Source: Streptomyces agglomeratus
Lineage (GTDB): Bacteria; Actinomycetota; Actinomycetes; Streptomycetales; Streptomycetaceae
DNA: 64,000 bases
Direction: 5' to 3'
Assembly: GCF_001746415.1 (NCBI RefSeq)
Contig: NZ_MEHJ01000001.1
Location: 7,198,501-7,262,500 of the forward strand
Positions 24,787 to 33,465 of this stretch are shown in pieces. The stretch's first letter is position 1. Every line of letters starts with the position of its first letter. Below the pieces are notes generated by a model. That model was given only the letters and a program-made list of their open reading frames with translations. It did not search any database and had not been told where the DNA came from. The position numbers and the translations under genes were made by a program.

Positions 24787-27039
24787 ATGGCGGACACCAG
24801 GCTGATCCAGGGCCGGTACCGGCTGCTCGATCAGATCGGGCGCGGGGGCATGGGCGAGGTGTGGCGTGCTCACGACGAGTCGTTGGGGCGCAAGGTCGCC
24901 GTCAAGTGTCTCAAGCCGGTGGGGCCTCAGCACGACCCGTCCTTCACCGGAGTGCTGCGTGAACGCTTCCGCAGGGAGGCGCGCGTCGCGGCCGCGCTCC
25001 AGCACCGCGGCGTCACCGTCGTCCACGACTTCGGCGAGCACGACGGCGTTCTCTACCTCGTCATGGAACTGCTCGACGGGCGCAACCTCAGCCAGCTCCT
25101 CGAAGACAACAAGGCCCACCCGCTGGACGTCCCCGACGTCGTCGACATCGCCGAGCAGGTGGCGTGGGCCCTCGCCTACACGCACGAGCAGGGCATCGTC
25201 CACCGGGACCTGAAGCCCGCCAACATCATGCGGCTCGCCGACGGCACGGTGAAGATCTGCGACTTCGGCATCGCGCGACTGGGCCACGACATCGGCTTCA
25301 CCTCCCAGCTCACCGGCACCGGGATCGCCATGGGCACCCCGCACTACATGTCGCCCGAGCAGATCGGCGGCGTCGAGGTCGACCACCGCAGCGACCTCTA
25401 CTCGCTGGGCTGTGTGCTGTACGAGATCGCCACCGGCGTGCCGCCGTTCGACCTCGACGACGCGTGGGCGGTCCTCGTGGGTCACCGGGACACCCCACCG
25501 GAACCCCCGCGCAGTCTTCGCCCGGAGCTTCCCGCGTTCTTCGACCGCGTCGTCCTCGACCTGCTCGCCAAGACCCCCGAGGAACGGCCCGCCGACGCCA
25601 GGGAACTGGCGCACCGCCTGACCGCGGGGCGCGCTTCCGGCCCCGCCGCAGTATCCGCTCTCGCAGCGGTGCTGCCGCCCGCCGTGCGCCCCGGCCAGCC
25701 CGCGACGCGCGCCCCCCGCCTGCCTTCCTGGACGCGCGGTATGACGACCGGTCACAAGGCGAGCGGCTCGTGGGCCCTGCCGCAGACGCCGCCGGACCAC
25801 TCGGCAGGACTGACGGGGGAGTGGACCACGGGAGTCGCCCTGCCTGCCGCCGTCGTCCCGGCCGCGCGCCGGCCGGAGCGGCCCACACCGCCGCCCGAGA
25901 TGCTGGCCGTACTCAACAGCCGGCACAACGCAGGTCTCAGCCTCGGCCGCCTCGGCCGGTGGAACGAGGCCGGCGAGGTCCACCGGGCGGTCGCCGCCGA
26001 GCGCGAACACGCCCTGGGCCCCGACCACCCCGACACCCTCGCCAGCCACTACGAGGTCGGATTCACCCTCAGCAGGACGGGGCGCGCCGCCGACGCCCTG
26101 CGCGAGTTCGGCCGCGTGGCCGAAGGGCGCGAGCGCACCATGGGGCCCGACCACCCGGAGACCCTCGCCGCACGCCAGGAGATGGCGTACGTACTCGGAC
26201 AGCTCGGCCGGCACTTCGAGGCGCACCAGGTGTACGCCGCCGTGCTCGCCTCCCGGGAACGCACGATGGGAACCGACCACCCCGACACGCTGCGGTGCCG
26301 GCACAACCTGGCGTTCAACCTCAGCAGACTGGGCCGCCTGGAGGACTCGTACCGCATGGCGTACGAAGTCGCCACGGCCCGTGCCCGGGTGCTCGGTGCG
26401 GCGCACCCGGACACGCTCGTCACACGGTACGAAGTGGCGTACGCACTCGGGCAGCTCGGGCGCTGGACGGAGGCCCTCCAGACGTACCGGGAGGTCGCCC
26501 ACGCCCGCGCGCAGGCGCTGGGTCCGGATCATCCCGACACGCTCGCCGCCCGCTACGAGGTCGGTATCAGCCTCGGCCGGCTCGGGCGCAGCGCGGAGGC
26601 CCTCGAGCTCTACCGGGCACTCGTCGAGGACCGTACGCGGGTGCAGGGCCCCCTGGATCCCGAGACGCTGCGCGCGCGGCACGGGCTGGGCGTCAACCTC
26701 GGACGCCTCGCCCGCTGGGAGGAGGCCCTGGCGGAGGCCCGTGACGTGTGTGCGATCCGCGAACGGGTCCTGGGGCCCGACCACCCCGACACGCTCGTCA
26801 GCCGCCGGGAGGTCGCCGTCGGCCTCGGCTGGCTGGGACGCTGGTCCGACGCGCTCACCGTCTACCGTCAGGTCGCGGAGGCCCGTGAACGCGTCCTCGG
26901 GGCCGACCACCCGGACGCCCTCGCCAGCCGCAACGACGAGGCCCACTGTCTGGAACAGCTCGGGCGCGGCGCGGAGGCGGTCGAGCTGTACCGGCGGGTG
27001 GCGGCGCTCCGGCAGCAGCGCGGAGTCCGGAGCGACTGA
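24787..27039 (+). CDS. Serine/threonine protein kinase with C-terminal TPR array
   Basis: This is a 750-residue soluble kinase. The catalytic domain covers residues about 10-275: glycine loop GRGGMGEVW (19-26), VAVK with K40, catalytic HRDLKPAN (139-146), DFG (159-161) and MGTPHYMSPEQ in the activation segment. A Pro/Ala linker with no transmembrane helix follows (about 276-370). From about 373 to the end are eight to nine repeats of 42 residues with a conserved (L/M)GPDHPDTL turn and YEVAYALGQLGRW helices, of the kinesin-light-chain TPR type. This differs from the membrane-bound PASTA kinases. The TPR part likely recruits the substrate. The partner is unknown, and no linked phosphatase or FHA gene is present. 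Confidence 0.9.
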   Translation: MADTRLIQGRYRLLDQIGRGGMGEVWRAHDESLGRKVAVKCLKPVGPQHDPSFTGVLRERFRREARVAAALQHRGVTVVHDFGEHDGVLYLVMELLDGRNLSQLLEDNKAHPLDVPDVVDIAEQVAWALAYTHEQGIVHRDLKPANIMRLADGTVKICDFGIARLGHDIGFTSQLTGTGIAMGTPHYMSPEQIGGVEVDHRSDLYSLGCVLYEIATGVPPFDLDDAWAVLVGHRDTPPEPPRSLRPELPAFFDRVVLDLLAKTPEERPADARELAHRLTAGRASGPAAVSALAAVLPPAVRPGQPATRAPRLPSWTRGMTTGHKASGSWALPQTPPDHSAGLTGEWTTGVALPAAVVPAARRPERPTPPPEMLAVLNSRHNAGLSLGRLGRWNEAGEVHRAVAAEREHALGPDHPDTLASHYEVGFTLSRTGRAADALREFGRVAEGRERTMGPDHPETLAARQEMAYVLGQLGRHFEAHQVYAAVLASRERTMGTDHPDTLRCRHNLAFNLSRLGRLEDSYRMAYEVATARARVLGAAHPDTLVTRYEVAYALGQLGRWTEALQTYREVAHARAQALGPDHPDTLAARYEVGISLGRLGRSAEALELYRALVEDRTRVQGPLDPETLRARHGLGVNLGRLARWEEALAEARDVCAIRERVLGPDHPDTLVSRREVAVGLGWLGRWSDALTVYRQVAEARERVLGADHPDALASRNDEAHCLEQLGRGAEAVELYRRVAALRQQRGVRSD

Positions 27040-27116
27040 TCGCCGGGCAGGCAGCACATCGGTACACGTAAGCGGGGACCCCCGTGGACGAGAGACTGAG
27101 GTCAGGAGCGCACGCC

Positions 27117-28667
27117 ATGCCCGTACAGGACAGCTATGACGCGGTGATCGTCGGGGGCGGACACAACGGTCTGGTCGCCGCCGCCTATCTGGCCCGGGCG
27201 GGGCGCTCCGTGCTCGTACTGGAGCGCCTGGAGCGCACCGGCGGGGCGGCGGTGTCCACCCGCCCCTTCGCCGGAGTCGACGCCCGGCTCTCCCGCTACT
27301 CGTACCTCGTGTCGCTGCTGCCCCGGCGGATCGTCCGCGAGCTGGGGCTGGACTTCACCGTACGCAAGCGCACCGTCTCCTCGTACACGCCGAGCGGGCG
27401 GGGCGGGCTGCTGGTGGGCGGCGGACCGGACCGGACGCGGGAGTCGTTCGCCCGGCTCACCGGCGGCGATGCGGAGTACGCGTCGTGGCAGTCCTTCTAC
27501 GGCGTCATGCGGCGCGTCGCGGAGCGCGTGTTCCCCACCCTCACGGAGCCGCTGCCCACTCGGGAGGCGCTGCGCGCCCGTATCGGCGACGAGGCGGCCT
27601 GGAGGATGCTCTTCGAGGAGCCCCTCGGTGTCGCGATCGAGGAACACTTCGCCGACGACCTCGTACGCGGAGTGGTTCTCACCGACGCGCTCATCGGTAC
27701 GTTCGCCGACGCCCACGATCCCGCGCTGCTCCAGAACCGCTGCTTCCTGTACCACGTGATCGGCGGCGGAACGGGTGACTGGGACGTTCCCGTGGGAGGA
27801 ATGGGCGCGCTCACCGACGCGCTCGCGAACGCGGCCGGGGCGGCGGGCGCCGAGATCGCCACCGGCCATGAGGCGATCCGTATCGACACCGACGGCAACC
27901 GGGCCGAAGTGACCTTCCGGAGCGACTCGGGTGAGGCCGTGGTCGGCGCCAGGCACGTTCTCGTGAACGCCTCACCCGCGGCCCTTGCGACGCTCCTGGG
28001 CGAAGACGACCCGGCCTCGGTCTCCGCCGAAGGGGCGCAGTTCAAAGTCAACATGCTGCTGCGCGCTCTGCCGCGCCTGCGCGACCGTTCCGTGGAACCG
28101 GAGGAAGCGTTCGCGGGAACGTTCCATGTCGCGGAAGGGTACGGACAACTGGCGACCGCGTACCGCGAGGCCGCGTCCGGGCGGCTGCCGAGCGCGCCGC
28201 CCTCCGAGATCTACTGCCACTCCCTGACGGATCCCTCGATTCTCGGCCCGGAGCTCGCCGCACAGGGCTGTCACACACTCACCCTCTTCGGCCTGCACAC
28301 GCCGGCCCGGCTCTTCACCCACGACAACGAGGCGGCCCGTGCCGAGCTCCTGGCCGCGACGCTCGCGCAGCTCGACACGTACCTGGAAGAGCCGCTCACC
28401 GACTGCCTCGCGCTCGACGGGAACGGCATGCCCTGCATCGAGGCCAAGACCCCGCTCGACCTCGAACGCGAACTGCGGCTGCCGGGCGGCAACATCTTCC
28501 ACCGCCCCCTCTCGTTCCCGTACGCGGACGAGGCCGCCGGGACCGGCCGGTGGGGCGTCGGGACGGCGCACGCGAACGTTCTGCTGTGCGGTGCGGGCGC
28601 CGTCCGTGGTGGCGGGGTGAGCGGCATCCCCGGCCACAACGCGGCGATGGCGGTTCTCGGGCGCTGA
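27117..28667 (+). CDS. FAD-dependent oxidoreductase, phytoene-desaturase/PYROXD2 type
   Basis: This is a 516-residue flavoprotein. The dinucleotide motif VIVGGGHNGLVAAAYLARAG lies near residues 9-28, followed by LERLERTGGAA. The C-terminus has an FAD-contact segment (NVLLCGAGAVRGGGVSGIPGHN). It resembles PYROXD2-like and carotenoid-isomerase-like proteins, whose substrates in bacteria are largely unknown. The ATG at 27117 is preferred over GTG 27084 because AGGAG lies at 27104-27108. It follows the TPR kinase on the same strand with a 77-bp gap and may be co-transcribed. A 10-bp hairpin follows the stop. Confidence 0.85.
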   Translation: MPVQDSYDAVIVGGGHNGLVAAAYLARAGRSVLVLERLERTGGAAVSTRPFAGVDARLSRYSYLVSLLPRRIVRELGLDFTVRKRTVSSYTPSGRGGLLVGGGPDRTRESFARLTGGDAEYASWQSFYGVMRRVAERVFPTLTEPLPTREALRARIGDEAAWRMLFEEPLGVAIEEHFADDLVRGVVLTDALIGTFADAHDPALLQNRCFLYHVIGGGTGDWDVPVGGMGALTDALANAAGAAGAEIATGHEAIRIDTDGNRAEVTFRSDSGEAVVGARHVLVNASPAALATLLGEDDPASVSAEGAQFKVNMLLRALPRLRDRSVEPEEAFAGTFHVAEGYGQLATAYREAASGRLPSAPPSEIYCHSLTDPSILGPELAAQGCHTLTLFGLHTPARLFTHDNEAARAELLAATLAQLDTYLEEPLTDCLALDGNGMPCIEAKTPLDLERELRLPGGNIFHRPLSFPYADEAAGTGRWGVGTAHANVLLCGAGAVRGGGVSGIPGHNAAMAVLGR

Positions 28668-28671
28668 GAGG

Positions 28672-28700
28672 GCTGCCGGCCGGCCGCGCGGGCCGGCAGC
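28672..28700. terminator. Hairpin between convergent genes
   Basis: GCTGCCGGCC (28672-28681) and GGCCGGCAGC (28691-28700) form a perfect 10-bp stem with a nine-base loop, between the oxidoreductase and serine hydrolase stops. Confidence 0.7.
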
Positions 28701-28740
28701 CGCGCGGCCGGGCACCCGCACGGCCCGGCAGCCGCGTCGC

Positions 28741-30567
28741 TCAGTCCTCGGACGCCGTCCAGCCCGCCGCCTCGATCAGGGCCGCGTCCGCCGGCCTGGC
28801 CTCGTCGAAGAGGGTGCGGCGGCCGTCGGTGACCCGCAGTCCGTCGACGTACGCGCCCCGTCCGACGTACAGCGTGTCCGTCCGGTACCGCCAGCGCAGG
28901 CGCACCTCCTGGCTGCGCCAGGCCGTGAGGTCGGCGCTCAGCCGGTGCCAGACGCGTCCGGACCAGCCGGTGACCGCGCCCGCCGGGTGCGACCGCGGCT
29001 CCTCCCCCTTGCGTACGGTCGTGAACGGCACTGCCCGCCAGGTGGTCCCCGCGTCCGCCGAGACTTCGAGGAAGAGGCGGTCGGAGCCCGGCTCGGTGTC
29101 CCACCACAGCGAGCAGCGCAGCCGTGGCCGGTCCGTGGTGAGGGTGAGCGCGGGCAGGCCGAGCGTCGCCGTTGCGGCGGAGGCCATGCCCGAGAACCAG
29201 GCGGTGCGCCCGCGCGGCGGGCGTACCGAGACCGCGCGGGCCATGTTGTTGGCCGCGGCCACACGCGGGGCGCTGCCCGAACGCCAAGTGCGCACGGGGT
29301 GGACCGAGTTGCCCAGCAGGACGAGGAAGGAGTCGGTGGACGGGTCGAGAACCAGGCTGGTGCCGGTGAACCCGGTGTGGCCCGCGGTCCGGGGAGTGGC
29401 CATGGCTCCCATGTACCAGTGCTGGTAGAGCTCGAAGCCGAGGCCGTGCTCGTCGCCGGGGAAGGCGGTGTTGAAGTCGGTGAACATCAGCTCCACCGAC
29501 TCGGGTTCCAGAATCCGCGCCCGTCCGTACGCGCCGCCGTTGAGGAACGTCCGGGCGAGGATCGCGAGGTCCCAGGCGGTGGAGAACACCCCGGCGTGGC
29601 CCGCGACCCCACCGAAGCCGTAGGCGTTCTCGTCGTGCACCTCGCCCCACACCAGGCCCCGGTCGAGACCTGCCCAGGGCGGCCGGGCGTCCTCGGTGGC
29701 GGCGATCGCCGGCTTCCAGGACGCCGGCGGGTTGAAACGAGTGCGGTGCATCCCGAGTGGAGCGGTGATCTCGTCGCGGAGCAGTGTGTCCAGGGTGCGA
29801 CCGGTGATCTCTTCGAGCACGAGCTGGAGCGAGATCAGGTTCAGGTCCGAGTACCGGTACGTGGTGCCGGGCGTGCTCGTCGGCGCCTCGTTCCACAGAA
29901 GCCGCAGCTTTCCCTCCCGCGTCGGCTCCTTGTAGAGTGGAATCCAGGCACGGAACCCCGACGTGTGCGTCAGCAGCTGGCGCACGGTCACGTCCTGTTT
30001 GCCCGCGGCCGCGAACTCCGGGAGATACGTGGCGACCTTCTCCTCCAGTTCCAGCGTCCCGCGCTCGGTCTGCTGGACGGCGAGCATGGAGGTGAAGAGT
30101 TTCGAGACCGACGCCAGGTCGAAGACCGTGTCCTCCGCCATCGCGATCCGCTGGTCCGCAGGCAACTCCACAGCCGTGTCGGTCTTCTCGTCGTACGCCG
30201 CGTAGCGCACCGCCGAGCCGACCGCCTGATGCAGCGCCACCGTCCCGCCCCGCCCGGCGAGCACCACCGCGCCCGCGTACCAGGGGTGCTTGGGTGAGGG
30301 GCCGAGGAAGCGCTCCGCGTCCGTGACGAGCTGCTTCAGAGGGCCGGGGAGCAGTCCCGCGCGCTCGGGCGAACCCCGGCGCAGCGTCGGCCGTCCGCCG
30401 TCACGGCCTACGCCGCCGTCCGCCGCCGTCCGGCGCGCCGCGGCGCCCGCGCGCCCGGTCGCCGGCGGCGCGAGGACCAGGGCGCCGCCCAGCGCCATGA
30501 TGCCGCCGCCCAGCCTGCGCCGGCTGATGCCTCTGCCCGCTTCCGGTTCCGCCGCGCCGTCGGTCAC
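28741..30567 (-). CDS. Secreted serine hydrolase (class C beta-lactamase fold) with C-terminal beta-sandwich domain
   Basis: This 608-residue protein starts with a twin-arginine-type signal (ISRRRLGGGIMALGG, residues about 14-28). Residues about 75-430 form a penicillin-binding-protein/beta-lactamase fold: nucleophile motif S153-x-x-K156, a YSDLN motif for the Y-x-N element, and HTGFTG near the KTG position. LTHTSG is typical of serine hydrolases. The last 170 residues (DRLFLEVSADAGTTWRAVPF, GRGAYVDGLRV) resemble the jelly-roll modules appended to secreted peptidases. Substrates may be D-amino-acid peptides or esters. It is divergent from the nitronate monooxygenase operon. GAAAGT and ACTTTC half-sites sit just upstream of its start. 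Confidence 0.85.
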   Translation of the reverse strand: MTDGAAEPEAGRGISRRRLGGGIMALGGALVLAPPATGRAGAAARRTAADGGVGRDGGRPTLRRGSPERAGLLPGPLKQLVTDAERFLGPSPKHPWYAGAVVLAGRGGTVALHQAVGSAVRYAAYDEKTDTAVELPADQRIAMAEDTVFDLASVSKLFTSMLAVQQTERGTLELEEKVATYLPEFAAAGKQDVTVRQLLTHTSGFRAWIPLYKEPTREGKLRLLWNEAPTSTPGTTYRYSDLNLISLQLVLEEITGRTLDTLLRDEITAPLGMHRTRFNPPASWKPAIAATEDARPPWAGLDRGLVWGEVHDENAYGFGGVAGHAGVFSTAWDLAILARTFLNGGAYGRARILEPESVELMFTDFNTAFPGDEHGLGFELYQHWYMGAMATPRTAGHTGFTGTSLVLDPSTDSFLVLLGNSVHPVRTWRSGSAPRVAAANNMARAVSVRPPRGRTAWFSGMASAATATLGLPALTLTTDRPRLRCSLWWDTEPGSDRLFLEVSADAGTTWRAVPFTTVRKGEEPRSHPAGAVTGWSGRVWHRLSADLTAWRSQEVRLRWRYRTDTLYVGRGAYVDGLRVTDGRRTLFDEARPADAALIEAAGWTASED

Positions 30568-30581
30568 GAGCCACTCCTTGT

Positions 30582-30621
30582 GAAAGTAACTGCCGTCACA
30601 CGTTCAACGAGCGAAACTTTC
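30582..30621 (-). promoter_or_regulatory. Possible split operator before the serine hydrolase
   Basis: GAAAGT (30582-30587) and ACTTTC (30616-30621) are complementary half-sites 28 bp apart, upstream of the start codon. TGAAAGTAACT resembles sites I associate with cell-wall amino-sugar regulators, but this is only a resemblance. Confidence 0.25.
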
Positions 30622-30667
30622 TTGCAGCCCATGGGTGCTGTCAACCACCCCCGAAGAGCCCAAGTAA

Positions 30668-30684
30668 TCTGACGAAGCATCAGA
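30668..30684. promoter_or_regulatory. TCTGA-N7-TCAGA operator before the nitronate monooxygenase operon
   Basis: TCTGACGAAGCATCAGA followed by AAA. The same TCTGA-N7-TCAGA-AAA arrangement occurs at 51970-51986 in front of the crotonase and acyl-CoA synthetase genes. It lies 43 bp before the ATG at 30728. A shared TetR-type acyl-CoA-responsive regulator is the simplest reading. Confidence 0.6.
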
Positions 30685-30727
30685 AAATCTCTTCCCTCGT
30701 CCGCCCCGCTGCGGCATCCTGCCGCTC

Positions 30728-31840
30728 ATGGAGACGGAGCTGAGCAAGAAACTGGGTGTCGAGCACGCCATCTTCGGCTTCACACCCTTCCCCGCGGTGG
30801 CCGCCGCCATCACCCGCGCAGGCGGATTCGGCGTCCTCGGCGCGGTCCGCTACACCGCACCGGACGAACTCGCGCGCGACCTCGGCTGGATGACGGAGCA
30901 CACCGACGGGAAGCCGTACGGCCTCGACGTCGTCATGCCCGCGAAGAAGGTCGAGGGCGTCACCGAGGCGGACGTCGAGGCGATGATCCCCGCGGAGCAC
31001 CGCCGGTACGTCGAGGAGACCCTCGCCAAGCACGGCGTACCCGAACTGGCCGAGGGGGAGGCGTCGGGGTGGCGCATCACCGGCTGGATGGAGGAGGTCG
31101 CCCGCAATCAGCTCGACGTCGCCTTCGGCCACCCCATCAAACTCCTCGCCAACGCCCTCGGCTCCCCGCCGGCCGACGTCATCGCCCGCGCCCACGACCA
31201 CGGCGTCCTGGTCGCCGCGCTCGCCGGGAGCGCGAAACACGCCAGGCACCACGCCGAAGCGGGCATCGACATCGTCGTCGCTCAGGGCTACGAAGCGGGC
31301 GGCCACACGGGCGAGATCGCCTCCATGGTCCTCGTCCCCGAAGTCGTCGACGCCGTCCACCCCCTGCCCGTACTCGCCGCCGGAGGCATCGGCAGCGGCG
31401 AACAGATAGCCGCCGGGCTCGCCCTCGGTGCCCAGGGCGCGTGGCTCGGCTCGATCTGGCTCACCACCGAGGAGGCCGACCTCCACTCGCGCGCCCTCAC
31501 CGCCAAACTCCTCGCCGCCGGTTCCGGCGACACCGTCCGCTCCCGCGCGCTGACCGGCAAGCCCGCCCGCCAGCTGCGCACCGAATGGACCGACGCCTGG
31601 GACGACCCGAACGGACCCGGGACGCTCCCCATGCCGCTCCAGGGACTGCTCGTCGCGGAAGCGGTGTCCCGCATCCAGAAGTACGAGATCGGGCCTCTCC
31701 TCGGCACCCCCGTCGGCCAGATCGTCGGCCGTATGACATCTGAGCGCAGCGTCCAGGCCGTCTTCGACGACCTCACCCGCGGCTTCGAACGCGCCGTGGA
31801 CCGCATCAACCGCATCGCCGGAAGGAGTGACCGGTCATGA
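30728..31840 (+). CDS. Nitronate monooxygenase / 2-nitropropane dioxygenase family
   Basis: This is a 370-residue FMN-binding TIM-barrel oxidoreductase. Visible marks are the N-terminal substrate and flavin region GVEHAIFGFTPFPAVAAAIT and the central AQGYEAGGHTG with its catalytic-type His. The phosphate-binding end is VLAAGGIGSGEQIAAGLALGAQGAWLGS. Characterised members oxidise alkyl nitronates; many acyl-CoA-linked relatives have other, unknown redox roles. It overlaps the following acyl-CoA synthetase by four bases (ATGA), so the two are coupled. Expression is probably controlled through the palindrome at 30668-30684, shared with the cluster at 52 kb. Confidence 0.9.
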   Translation: METELSKKLGVEHAIFGFTPFPAVAAAITRAGGFGVLGAVRYTAPDELARDLGWMTEHTDGKPYGLDVVMPAKKVEGVTEADVEAMIPAEHRRYVEETLAKHGVPELAEGEASGWRITGWMEEVARNQLDVAFGHPIKLLANALGSPPADVIARAHDHGVLVAALAGSAKHARHHAEAGIDIVVAQGYEAGGHTGEIASMVLVPEVVDAVHPLPVLAAGGIGSGEQIAAGLALGAQGAWLGSIWLTTEEADLHSRALTAKLLAAGSGDTVRSRALTGKPARQLRTEWTDAWDDPNGPGTLPMPLQGLLVAEAVSRIQKYEIGPLLGTPVGQIVGRMTSERSVQAVFDDLTRGFERAVDRINRIAGRSDRS

Positions 31841-33393
31841 CCGTGACCCAGCCGCCCAACGGCTTCTGGGCCCAGGCGGCGGCAGACCCGGCCCGTACGG
31901 TGCTCACCGCCCCCGACGGCGAGCAGTGGACGGCGGGACGGCTGCACGCCGCCGTCAACCAGCTCGTCCACGGACTGCGCGCCGCGGGCATGCGGCAGGG
32001 TGACGCCTTCGCCGTCGTCCTCCCCAACGGCGTCGAGTTCTTCACCGCCTACCTGGCCGCCTCCCAGGCCGGTTTCTACCTCGTCCCGGTCAACCACCAC
32101 CTCGTCGGTCCTGAGATCGCCTGGATCGTCGCCGATTCCGGCGCCAAGGTCGTCATCGCGCACGAGCGCTTCGCCGAAGCCGCCACCCACGCGGCCGACG
32201 AAGCGAAGCTTCCCGGGAACCGCCGTTACGCCGTCGGCGACGTTCCCGGGTTCCGTCCGTACGCCGGACTCCTCGACGGGCAGCCCGACACCGCGCCGGC
32301 CGACCGCACACTCGGCTGGGTCATGAACTACACGTCGGGAACGACGGGTCGCCCGCGCGGTATCCGCCGCCCGCTGTCCGGGAAGCTCCCGGAGGAGTCC
32401 TACCTGGGCGGCTTCCTCGCCATCTTCGGCATCCGCCCCTTCGACGACAACGTCCACCTCGTCTGCTCGCCGCTCTACCACACCGCCGTACTCCAGTTCG
32501 CGGGAGCCGCCCTGCACATCGGTCATCCGCTCGTCCTCATGGACAAGTGGAGCCCCGAGGAGATGCTCCGCCTGATCGACCGGTACAGGTGCACGCACAC
32601 CCACATGGTCCCCACGCAGTTCCACCGGCTGCTCGCACTCCCCGAAGTCGTACGGGCGTCGTACGACGTGTCCTCGATGCGGCACGCCATCCACGGGGCC
32701 GCGCCCTGCCCCGACCACGTCAAGCGGGCGATGATCGACTGGTGGGGCCACTGCGTGGAGGAGTACTACGCGGCCAGCGAGGGCGGCGGCGCCTTCGCGA
32801 CGGCGCAGGAGTGGCTGAAGAAGCCCGGGACCGTCGGCAAGGCATGGCCCATCAGCGAACTCGCCGTCTTCGACGACGACGGCAACCGCCTGCCGCCCGG
32901 CGAACTCGGCACGGTCTACATGAAGATGAGCACCGGCGGCTTCAGCTACCACAAGGACGAGAGCAAGACGAGGAAGAACCGCATCGGGGACTTCTTCACC
33001 GTGGGCGACCTCGGCGTACTCGACGAGGACGGTTACCTCTTCCTCCGCGACCGCAAGATCGACATGATCATCTCGGGCGGCGTCAACATCTACCCCGCCG
33101 AGATCGAGGCGGCCCTCCTCGCGCACCCGGCCGTCGCGGACGCCGCCGTCTTCGGCATCCCGCACGCCGACTGGGGAGAGGAGGTCAAAGCCGTCGTGGA
33201 ACCGGCCGAGGGCCACGCCCCCGACGAGGCGCTGGCCGCCGGCATCCTCGCGCACTGCGCGCAGCGGCTCGCCGCCTTCAAGCGGCCGAGGAGCGTCGAC
33301 TTCGTCGAGGCGATGCCCCGCGACCCGAACGGCAAGCTCTACAAGCGTCGGCTGCGCGAGCCGTACTGGGAAGGCCACGAGCGCCCCCTCTGA
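31837..33393 (+). CDS. Acyl-CoA synthetase (AMP-dependent, FadD-like)
   Basis: This is a 518-residue adenylate-forming enzyme. The P-loop is MNYTSGTTGRPRG near residues 164-176, the adenine motif is YYAASEGGGAF, and the hinge is VGDLGVLDEDGYLFLRDR. The A10 catalytic Lys is in PNGKLYKRRL at the C-terminus. It activates a carboxylic acid to the acyl-CoA; the family resembles mycobacterial FadD enzymes acting on bulky acids. It is translated with the nitronate monooxygenase gene upstream. A duplicated 10-bp segment (CCTCTGAACC) covers the stop codon. A GC hairpin follows before the convergent penicillin acylase. Confidence 0.9.
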   Translation: MTVTQPPNGFWAQAAADPARTVLTAPDGEQWTAGRLHAAVNQLVHGLRAAGMRQGDAFAVVLPNGVEFFTAYLAASQAGFYLVPVNHHLVGPEIAWIVADSGAKVVIAHERFAEAATHAADEAKLPGNRRYAVGDVPGFRPYAGLLDGQPDTAPADRTLGWVMNYTSGTTGRPRGIRRPLSGKLPEESYLGGFLAIFGIRPFDDNVHLVCSPLYHTAVLQFAGAALHIGHPLVLMDKWSPEEMLRLIDRYRCTHTHMVPTQFHRLLALPEVVRASYDVSSMRHAIHGAAPCPDHVKRAMIDWWGHCVEEYYAASEGGGAFATAQEWLKKPGTVGKAWPISELAVFDDDGNRLPPGELGTVYMKMSTGGFSYHKDESKTRKNRIGDFFTVGDLGVLDEDGYLFLRDRKIDMIISGGVNIYPAEIEAALLAHPAVADAAVFGIPHADWGEEVKAVVEPAEGHAPDEALAAGILAHCAQRLAAFKRPRSVDFVEAMPRDPNGKLYKRRLREPYWEGHERPL

Positions 33394-33418
33394 ACCCCTC
33401 TGAACCCGCTCCCGCGAA

Positions 33419-33446
33419 CGGGCCCCACCGCACCGGTGAGGGCCCG
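33419..33446. terminator. GC-rich hairpin between convergent genes
   Basis: CGGGCCCCACCG (33419-33430) pairs with CGGTGAGGGCCCG (33434-33446) over 12 positions with one bulged base. It lies between the acyl-CoA synthetase stop and the penicillin acylase stop. Confidence 0.65.
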
Positions 33447-33465
33447 CCGCGCACGCGTGCGGTCG

